35,195 bases of DNA from DATEZO01 sp035255485 (lineage in GTDB: Bacteria; Pseudomonadota; Gammaproteobacteria; Burkholderiales; Burkholderiaceae_D): NCBI GenBank assembly GCA_035255485.1, contig DATEZO010000008.1, forward strand, positions 1 to 35,195. The letters are read 5' to 3'. The notes below the pieces were generated by a model. It worked only from the letters and a program-made list of their open reading frames with translations, was not told the origin of the DNA and searched no databases. The position numbers and the translations under genes are program-made. Shown piece after piece: positions 29,642 through 35,195 of this stretch (positions are counted from its first letter, which is position 1; each line of letters opens with the position of its first letter).

Positions 29642-30595
29642 TCAGTCGAAAGCGCCGCCTTCCATCGGAAACCCCTTCAGGAACTCGGCTGCCGGCAGCC
29701 GCTTGCCGCCGGGTTTCTGCAATTCCGTCAGGCGCAGCGTGCCCTCGCCACAGGCAACCAGCACGCCGGTTGACGCGCTTGCCGCAAGTATCCGGCCTGG
29801 CACCGCCGGTGCGGCATCGGGTAGCGCTTGCGCACCCCAGATCTTGAGGGCGACGCCGCCGAACGCGGCGACTGCGCCGGGGAACGGATTGAAGGCGCGA
29901 ATCTTGCGTGCCAGCCGTGCGGCGCCGTGCGTAAAATCGAGCGCTGCTTCTTCCTTGCTGATCTTGGCTGCGTAGCAGACGCTGTGTTCCGGCTGCGGCG
30001 TGGCAACCAGGCCGCCCTGTTCCAGCCTGCGCAGCGCCTCGACGATCATCCCGCCGCCTAGTGCAGCGAGCTTGTCGTGCAGGTTGCCGGTAGTATCGTC
30101 CGGCGCGATCGGGATGCGTTCCATCGCCAGCATGGGACCGGTATCCAGCCCTTCTTCCATCTGCATGATGGTGACGCCGGTTTCTGCGTCGCCTGCTTCG
30201 ATTGCCCGATGGATCGGCGCAGCACCGCGCCAGCGCGGCAATAGCGAGGCATGGATATTGATGCAGCCGCGCGGCGGGATCTCGAGTACCGAGCGCGGCA
30301 GGATCAGGCCGTAGGCGGCGACTACCATCACATCGTGCGGCGTGGCGCGCAACAGGTCATGCGCCTGCCGCGCGGCATCCGGATACTTGCCGTCGAGCCG
30401 TAGCGAGGCCGGCTGCGCCACCGGGATCGCATGCTGTAATGCGAACTGCTTGACCGGCGATGCCTGCAATTGCATGCCGCGGCCGGCGGGACGATCGGGC
30501 TGGGTCAGGACCAGCGGTATGCCGAATCCGGCGTCGTACAGTGCCTGTAGCGCGACAGCGGCAAATTCGGGCGTACCGGCGAAGATGACGTTCAT
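29642..30595 (-). CDS. fmt: Methionyl-tRNA formyltransferase
   Basis: This 317-residue enzyme transfers a formyl group from 10-formyltetrahydrofolate to initiator Met-tRNA. The motifs are MNVIFAGTPEFAAVAL at the start, QPDRPAGRGMQLQASPVK, the catalytic segment INIHASLLPRWRGAAPIHRAI, MEEGLDTGPML and a C-terminal OB-fold with RKIRAFNPFPGA and LQKPGGKRL. It is 22 nt downstream of gatB in the same direction and is the last gene of the operon. In most bacteria fmt follows def; def is not adjacent here. Confidence 0.97.
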   Translation of the reverse strand: MNVIFAGTPEFAAVALQALYDAGFGIPLVLTQPDRPAGRGMQLQASPVKQFALQHAIPVAQPASLRLDGKYPDAARQAHDLLRATPHDVMVVAAYGLILPRSVLEIPPRGCINIHASLLPRWRGAAPIHRAIEAGDAETGVTIMQMEEGLDTGPMLAMERIPIAPDDTTGNLHDKLAALGGGMIVEALRRLEQGGLVATPQPEHSVCYAAKISKEEAALDFTHGAARLARKIRAFNPFPGAVAAFGGVALKIWGAQALPDAAPAVPGRILAASASTGVLVACGEGTLRLTELQKPGGKRLPAAEFLKGFPMEGGAFD

Positions 30596-30617
30596 GATTG
30601 CATGCTATCTGCCGCAC

Positions 30618-32081
30618 TCATGCGGCGGCCAGTTTGTTCTTCAGCAATTCGGTCAGCTGGGCGGGGTTGGCCTTGCCCCTGGTTGCCTTCATTGCCTGGC
30701 CGATCAGCGCATTGAATGCCTTTTCCTTGCCGGCGCGGTATTCCTCGACCGATTTTGCGTTCGCCGCCAGCACCTCATCGACGATTTTTTCCAGCGCGCC
30801 GCTGTCGGAAATCTGCTTCAGGCCCTTCGCTTCGATGATCTCATCGGCCAGCGTGGCGCGATCCGAGGCCGCCTCCCACATCGCGCCGAACACTTCCTTG
30901 GCGATCTTGTTGGAAATCGTGCCGTCGGCGATGCGCTGCAGCAGCAGGGCCAGTTGCGCGGCGCTGACCGGCGCGGCGGCGATATCGACGCCTTCGCGGT
31001 TCAGGGTGGACGAGACATCACCCATCAACCAGTTGGCGGCGGGCTTGGCCTGCTCCTTGCCTGCGGCGCTCACCACCGCTTCGAAATACGATGCCATGGC
31101 TTTCGATTGCGTCAGTACCGCCGCGTCGTATTCCGGCAAAGCGTAGTCGCGCACAAACCGCTCGCGCATCGCGCCCGGCAACTCCGGCATCGATGCCTTC
31201 ACGCGTTCGATCCATGCGCTTGCGATCACCAGCGGCGGCAGGTCCGGGTCGGGGAAATAGCGGTAGTCCTGCGCGTCTTCCTTGCTGCGCATCTGGCGCG
31301 TTTCGCGCTTGTCCGGATCGTACAGACGCGTCGCCTGCACCACTCTGCCACCGTCTTCGATCAATTCGATCTGGCGCCGCACTTCATAGTTGATCGCGTC
31401 TTCCAGAAAGCGGAACGAGTTCAGATTCTTGATCTCGCAGCGGGTACCGTATTCCTGCTGCCCGACCGGACGCACCGAGACGTTAGCGTCGCAGCGGAAC
31501 GAGCCTTCCTGCATGTTGCCGTCGCAGATACCGAGCCACACCACCAGTGAATGCAGCGCTTTTGCATAGGCCACCGCTTCGGCGGCGCTGCGCATGTCGG
31601 GCTCGGTGACGATTTCCAGCAGCGGCGTGCCGGCGCGGTTCAGGTCGATGCCGGTCATGCCGTGATAATCCTCGTGCAGCGATTTGCCAGCGTCTTCTTC
31701 CAGGTGTGCGCGGGTCAACTGCACACTTTTGATTTCCGGCTTGCCGTCCTGTTCCAGCACGAACGACAATGCGCCGCCCTGCACCACCGGAATTTCGAAC
31801 TGGCTGATCTGGTAGCCTTTCGGCAAGTCCGGATAGAAATAATTCTTGCGCGCGAAAATCGACTGCGGCGCAATCTTCGCGCCGACGGCCAGGCCGAACT
31901 GGATCGCACGCTCGACCGCGCCCCGATTCATGACCGGCAGCACGCCCGGCAGCGCCAAGTCGACCGGGCAGGCCTGGGTATTCGGTTCCGCGCCGAAACG
32001 GGTCGATGCGCCGCTGAAAATCTTCGATTGGGTCGTGAGCTGCGCATGCGTCTCCAGACCGATGACTACTTCCCACTGCAT
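30618..32081 (-). CDS. gatB: Aspartyl/glutamyl-tRNA amidotransferase subunit B
   Basis: This 487-residue subunit of the GatCAB complex phosphorylates the misacylated Glu-tRNA(Gln) or Asp-tRNA(Asn) and helps transfer ammonia from GatA. The N-terminal kinase-like part has WEVVIGLETHAQLTTQSKIFSG, KNYFYPDLPKGYQISQFE, HLEEDAGKSLHE, DLNRAGTPLLEIV and RCEIKNLNSF. The C-terminal YqeY-like tail (about 340-487) binds tRNA. It lies after gatA and a small exported-protein gene, with an 88-nt gap that contains a strong hairpin. Confidence 0.97.
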   Translation of the reverse strand: MQWEVVIGLETHAQLTTQSKIFSGASTRFGAEPNTQACPVDLALPGVLPVMNRGAVERAIQFGLAVGAKIAPQSIFARKNYFYPDLPKGYQISQFEIPVVQGGALSFVLEQDGKPEIKSVQLTRAHLEEDAGKSLHEDYHGMTGIDLNRAGTPLLEIVTEPDMRSAAEAVAYAKALHSLVVWLGICDGNMQEGSFRCDANVSVRPVGQQEYGTRCEIKNLNSFRFLEDAINYEVRRQIELIEDGGRVVQATRLYDPDKRETRQMRSKEDAQDYRYFPDPDLPPLVIASAWIERVKASMPELPGAMRERFVRDYALPEYDAAVLTQSKAMASYFEAVVSAAGKEQAKPAANWLMGDVSSTLNREGVDIAAAPVSAAQLALLLQRIADGTISNKIAKEVFGAMWEAASDRATLADEIIEAKGLKQISDSGALEKIVDEVLAANAKSVEEYRAGKEKAFNALIGQAMKATRGKANPAQLTELLKNKLAAA

Positions 32082-32118
32082 GATGGCCTCACTATTTTTG
32101 CATTCGCTCTAATCTGTT

Positions 32119-32153
32119 GGGGACAGAGTGCCGTTCCAGGCCACTCTGTCCTG
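32119..32153. repeat. REP-like palindrome between small exported-protein gene and gatB
   Basis: GGACAGAGTG (32121-32130) and CACTCTGTCC (32142-32151) form a perfect 10-bp stem with an 11-nt loop, preceded by TTGG. There is no T-run on either strand. The TTGGGGACAGAGT core is reminiscent of repetitive extragenic palindromes that I remember from many proteobacterial genomes. Confidence 0.55.
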
Positions 32154-32169
32154 CAAATGTATTGAAAGT

Positions 32170-32676
32170 TCATTCTTCGTATTGGCACGCGCCGGTTTTC
32201 AGGTTCACCGATAGCGCCGAAAAATTCCGGCGCGACCCGCACAGCGCCGGACAGCTCGGCTGGAGGTGCAGCATATCGCCGTCATGCGCCAGCCGGATCG
32301 TGCAATTCAGGCTGCCGGTGAAATCGTAGCCGCGCCGTTCGCGCGCCGCGCGCGGATTGGCAAGATGCACGCGCCAGCCGTCGCCTTGGGTCTGTTCCAT
32401 GATTTCCGCAACCGGTTTATCGGACTCGTCGATGCTGCAATCGAAACCGTGCGTGCTGCGAAACAGCGACGATTCCCAGCGGAAGGCGGCGATACGCTCC
32501 TTGTCGATGCGCATTTCACCGCTGTCGGCATAGATCACGCGCTCGCCGTCTTCATCGCGCGTCGCGCTGCACGAAAACCGTGCATCCAGCTGCTGCGCCC
32601 CTGCCGCGCTCGTGCAGCACAGCCATGCCAGCGCGGCTGCGCGCGCTGCATACGGCACCGTGCCGGCGCGGTTCAT
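32170..32676 (-). CDS. Small exported Cys-containing protein of unknown function
   Basis: This 168-residue protein has an N-terminal signal peptide (RAAALAWLCCTSAAGAQQ; cleavage near residue 27). The mature part has six Cys (SCSAT, DCSID, NCTIR, SCPALC, ACQY), which suggests disulfides in the periplasm. I do not recognise the family. It sits between gatA and gatB; its ATG at 32676 overlaps the gatA stop by 4 nt (ATGA), so it is translated with gatA. Nothing in it suggests a role in tRNA amidation, and an exported product inside this operon is odd. Codon usage looks like its neighbours. Confidence 0.8.
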   Translation of the reverse strand: MNRAGTVPYAARAAALAWLCCTSAAGAQQLDARFSCSATRDEDGERVIYADSGEMRIDKERIAAFRWESSLFRSTHGFDCSIDESDKPVAEIMEQTQGDGWRVHLANPRAARERRGYDFTGSLNCTIRLAHDGDMLHLQPSCPALCGSRRNFSALSVNLKTGACQYEE

Positions 32677-34133
32677 GCCGCTGCCGGCTGGCGTTGATGC
32701 CAGTCGGTCGCCTGCTGGTACCGATGCGCGACATTCAGCAATTTTGCCTCATTGAAGTAATTGCCGATCAGTTGCAGGCCGACCGGGCGCGCGCCGTTCT
32801 TCTCGCCCTGGCCGAAACCGCATGGAATCGACATGCCGGGCAATCCCGCCAGGCTGGTCGACAGCGTAAAGATATCGGCCAGATAATTGGCCAGCGGATC
32901 GTCCGCCTTGTCACCCAGATCCCAGGCAACGGTAGGCGAGACCGGTCCCATGATCACATCGCACTGGGTAAACGCCTGCCGGAAATCGTCTGCGATCAGG
33001 CGGCGGATCCGTTGCGCCTGCAGATAATAGGCGTCGTAGTAACCGTGCGACAGCACATAGGCGCCGACCAGGATGCGGCGCTTGACTTCTTCGCCGAAGC
33101 CTTGTGCGCGCGTTTTCCGGTACATGTCCGACAGATCGTCGTATTCGCTGGCACGATAGCCGTAGCGCACGCCGTCAAAGCGCGACAGATTGGACGACGC
33201 TTCGGCCGGCGCAATCACGTAGTACACGGGAATCGACAATTCGGTTTTCGGCAGCGAGATATCGACCAGCGTCGCGCCCAGCTGTTCGTATTCACGCAGC
33301 GCGGCGCGGATCGCCTGCTCCACGTCCGGGGCAAGGCCGGGGCCGAAATACTCACGCGGCAGGCCGATTTTCAAGCCTTGCAGGCTGTTGTTCAAATCGC
33401 GGGTGAAATCTTCCTGCGGCCGTTCGAGGCTGGTTGAATCGCGCGGGTCGAATCCGGCCATCGCATTCAGCAGCATGGCGCAGTCTTCCGCCGTCTTCGC
33501 CATCGGGCCGGCCTGATCCAGCGAGGAAGCAAAAGCGATCATGCCGAAGCGCGAGACGCGGCCGTAGGTCGGCTTGATACCGGTGACGCCACACAGCGAG
33601 GCGGGCTGGCGGATCGAGCCGCCGGTGTCGGTCGCGGTCGCGGCGGGCGCGAGGCGCGCGGCAATCGCAGCCGCCGAGCCGCCCGAAGAGCCGCCGGGAA
33701 TCGCGTTCTTGTCCCATGGGTTTTTTACCGGGCCGAAATGCGAATTCTCGTTGGACGAACCCATGGCAAATTCATCACAGTTCAGCTTGCCGAGGGTCAC
33801 CATGCCGGCATGATTGAACTGTTCGACAACAGTTGCATCGAAGGGGCTGATGTAGTTTTCAAGCATCTTCGAGCCGGCGGTAGAACGCCAGCCGCGCGTG
33901 ACGAAGATATCCTTGTGCGCGATCGGAATGCCGGTCAGCGGCGTCGTGTCATTTTGCGCGATGCGCCGATCGGCGGCGGCGGCTTGCTGCAGCGTCAGCT
34001 CGGGATCGACATGCAGAAATGCGTTGAGGTCGCTTTGCGCGACCCGGTCCAGATAACGTTGCGCGAGCTCGGCCGCGGAAACTTGTCGGGCTTGCAACAG
34101 CGTTGAAAGTTCTTTGATGGTTTTGGTATGCAT
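32673..34133 (-). CDS. gatA: Aspartyl/glutamyl-tRNA amidotransferase subunit A
   Basis: This 486-residue amidase-signature enzyme releases ammonia from glutamine for the GatCAB reaction. The Ser-cisSer-Lys triad can be placed as Lys74 (IPIAHKDIF), Ser149 (PGGSSGGSAAA) and Ser173 (DTGGSIRQPAS), with the same 75- and 24-residue spacings as in Staphylococcus aureus GatA as I remember it. RVSRFGMIAFASSLDQAGPM and the C-terminal NLAGLPGMSIPCGF equivalent (SLAGLPGMSIPCGFGQ) are present. It follows gatC by 43 nt and overlaps the next gene by 4 nt. Confidence 0.97.
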   Translation of the reverse strand: MHTKTIKELSTLLQARQVSAAELAQRYLDRVAQSDLNAFLHVDPELTLQQAAAADRRIAQNDTTPLTGIPIAHKDIFVTRGWRSTAGSKMLENYISPFDATVVEQFNHAGMVTLGKLNCDEFAMGSSNENSHFGPVKNPWDKNAIPGGSSGGSAAAIAARLAPAATATDTGGSIRQPASLCGVTGIKPTYGRVSRFGMIAFASSLDQAGPMAKTAEDCAMLLNAMAGFDPRDSTSLERPQEDFTRDLNNSLQGLKIGLPREYFGPGLAPDVEQAIRAALREYEQLGATLVDISLPKTELSIPVYYVIAPAEASSNLSRFDGVRYGYRASEYDDLSDMYRKTRAQGFGEEVKRRILVGAYVLSHGYYDAYYLQAQRIRRLIADDFRQAFTQCDVIMGPVSPTVAWDLGDKADDPLANYLADIFTLSTSLAGLPGMSIPCGFGQGEKNGARPVGLQLIGNYFNEAKLLNVAHRYQQATDWHQRQPAAA

Positions 34134-34176
34134 GGCGTTGTGGGGGATTCGGGGGCAAAGGCAGGCGCAAGCGGGA

Positions 34177-34479
34177 TTACTCGATCACCTTGGGCACCAG
34201 GTACAAGCCGTCTTGCGTAGCCGGCGCCACTTGCTGATATTCGGCGCGGCGATCCGGCTCGGTCACCACATCGTCGCGCAGACGCAGCGCCAGGTCGCTG
34301 TGGAAAGCGGCGATCGGATGATTCAGCGGTTCGATGCCGGTGGTATCGACCGACTTCATCTGCTCGACGAGGGCAAAAAACCCATTGAGCTGATCCAGCG
34401 TTTTGGCCGCCTGGTCGTCGGTAAGATCGAGTTGCGCCAGGTGCGCCAGGCGTTTGACATCGGTAAGGACAAGAGACAT
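34177..34479 (-). CDS. gatC: Aspartyl/glutamyl-tRNA amidotransferase subunit C
   Basis: This 100-residue protein wraps GatA and GatB and stabilises the complex. VKRLAHLAQLDLTDDQAAKTLDQLNGFFALVEQMKSVDTTGIEPL and RDDVVTEPD are family signatures, and LYLVPKVIE is the conserved C-terminus. It is the first gene of the gatC-gatA-small protein-gatB-fmt operon. No clear Shine-Dalgarno precedes the ATG. The presence of the whole complex indicates that this organism makes Gln-tRNA and/or Asn-tRNA by transamidation. Confidence 0.96.
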   Translation of the reverse strand: MSLVLTDVKRLAHLAQLDLTDDQAAKTLDQLNGFFALVEQMKSVDTTGIEPLNHPIAAFHSDLALRLRDDVVTEPDRRAEYQQVAPATQDGLYLVPKVIE

Positions 34480-34824
34480 GGTCGGAAGGCTGCGGGCAAG
34501 CCGCGCACGATAAATGAGTTAAAGATAGCAAAAAGCGTTTTTATATTCATAAAAACTTGGAAAAATGCTACATCCGGCATGCATTTTTGAAGTTTCCATC
34601 AGCAAATCTCAGACAAATTATAAGGTAGAATGTTGGGCCGTTGATTTGCTGCGTTGATATTGATCCGCCGCAAAATCAGGGCTGCTGATGTTGCCCGGAA
34701 CAGCATGCGCTGCGCTCGCTCCTGCCATGCATTTGCCGTGTCGGGAGATAAGCGCCTCATAACGCTGTGTCGCAACGATATATAACCAAATTAAGCGCGC
34801 CATTGTCGCGCATCAGGACCCTAC
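34480..34824. promoter_or_regulatory. 345-nt divergent region between gatC and mreB
   Basis: It must hold promoters for both operons. An AT-rich block (about 34510-34630) includes a minus-strand TATAAA near 34545 and a plus-strand TAGAAT at 34626-34631. The inverted repeat CAGCAAATC (34600-34608) / GATTTGCTG (34643-34651) brackets the latter. No RNA gene or small protein gene was recognised; short open frames here lack ribosome-binding sites. Confidence 0.45.
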
Positions 34825-35195
34825 ATGTTTGGATTTTTACGCAGTTATTTTTCTAACGACCTGGCGATCGATCTGGGCACTGCCAATACGCTGATCTATG
34901 TGCGCGGCCTGGGCATCGTGCTGGACGAGCCGTCGGTCGTGGCCATTCGTCAGCAGGGTGGCCCCAATGGCAAGAAAACCATCCAGGCGGTCGGCAAGGA
35001 AGCCAAGCAGATGCTGGGCAAGGTGCCCGGCAATATCGAGGCGATCCGCCCGATGAAGGATGGCGTGATCGCCGATTTCACGGTCACCGAGCAGATGCTC
35101 AAGCAGTTCATTCGCATGGTGCACGACTCCAAGCTGTTCAAGCCCAGCCCGCGCATCATCATTTGCGTGCCGTGCGGCTCGACCCAGGTGGAGCG
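34825..35195 (+). CDS. mreB: Rod shape-determining protein MreB, 3' part beyond window
   Basis: The first 123 residues of the bacterial actin homologue that organises cell-wall elongation are present. MFGFLRSYFSNDLAIDLGTANTLIYVRG carries the phosphate-1 loop DLGTANT and the membrane-binding N-terminus; EPSVVAI, AVGKEAKQMLGKVPGNI, RPMKDGVIADF and IICVPCGST follow. AGGA lies about 8 nt before the ATG at 34825. MreC and MreD would be expected just beyond the window. Divergence from gatCAB is a common betaproteobacterial arrangement. Confidence 0.97.
   Translation, partial: MFGFLRSYFSNDLAIDLGTANTLIYVRGLGIVLDEPSVVAIRQQGGPNGKKTIQAVGKEAKQMLGKVPGNIEAIRPMKDGVIADFTVTEQMLKQFIRMVHDSKLFKPSPRIIICVPCGSTQVE

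Noticed and set aside
1..35195. CRISPR arrays, tRNA or rRNA genes, insertion sequences
   Set aside because: No regular repeat-spacer pattern, no cloverleaf or rRNA core segments, and no transposase-like protein were seen on either strand.

Overview
The window reads as a chromosomal segment of a betaproteobacterium of the order Burkholderiales, most likely Oxalobacteraceae (Herminiimonas or Collimonas-like). This is inferred from gene content and order: a gatCAB operon divergent from mreB, the rsmI/lpoA/yraN/gmhA/dolP block, a DUF4148 protein, and moderately high GC with AT-rich promoters. No rRNA, tRNA, CRISPR array, complete insertion sequence or phage gene was seen.

Layout. 1-4870 (minus strand): an M48 membrane protease, cut by the window edge, follows lemA. 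Then comes the conserved envelope block lpoA-yraN-gmhA-dolP, with rsmI divergent at 4883. 5825-6391 is a non-coding gap holding a 65-nt pyrimidine tract and an 11-bp inverted repeat. 6392-14397 is a mosaic of single genes: a secreted alpha/beta hydrolase, a PagL-like lipid A deacylase, a DUF4148 protein, a LysR regulator, a DUF1045-PhnN fusion, a decayed LysR gene, a class II glutamine amidotransferase and an EAL-HDOD signalling protein. 14426-18169 is metH. The 838-nt gap beyond metH holds two promoter-to-terminator units on the minus strand. One looks like a small RNA of about 65 nt carrying two anti-Shine-Dalgarno motifs. 19008-21299 encodes a surface metalloprotease lipoprotein of M66/metzincin type.

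21356-29045 is a minus-strand catabolic cluster for hydroxycinnamate-type acids: crotonase, feruloyl-CoA synthase, thiolase, periplasmic binding protein, acyl-CoA dehydrogenase and, last, a MarR regulator. Together they fit uptake, CoA activation, side-chain oxidation, thiolytic cleavage and CoA-thioester-responsive control. No vanillin dehydrogenase, 3-hydroxyacyl-CoA dehydrogenase or transporter permease lies within it. Just beyond the crotonase promoter is a decayed copy of the 3' end of the metalloprotease gene, about 8 kb from the intact gene.

29642-34479 (minus strand) is the translation operon gatC-gatA-(small exported protein)-gatB-fmt. mreB starts divergently at 34825 and runs off the window.

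The most unusual items are the anti-Shine-Dalgarno small RNA candidate, the second minus-strand RNA or metH leader, the protease-gene relic, the orphan DUF1045-PhnN fusion beside a broken regulator, and the shortened LpoA. All calls come from reading the sequence and from remembered family features; no searches were run.
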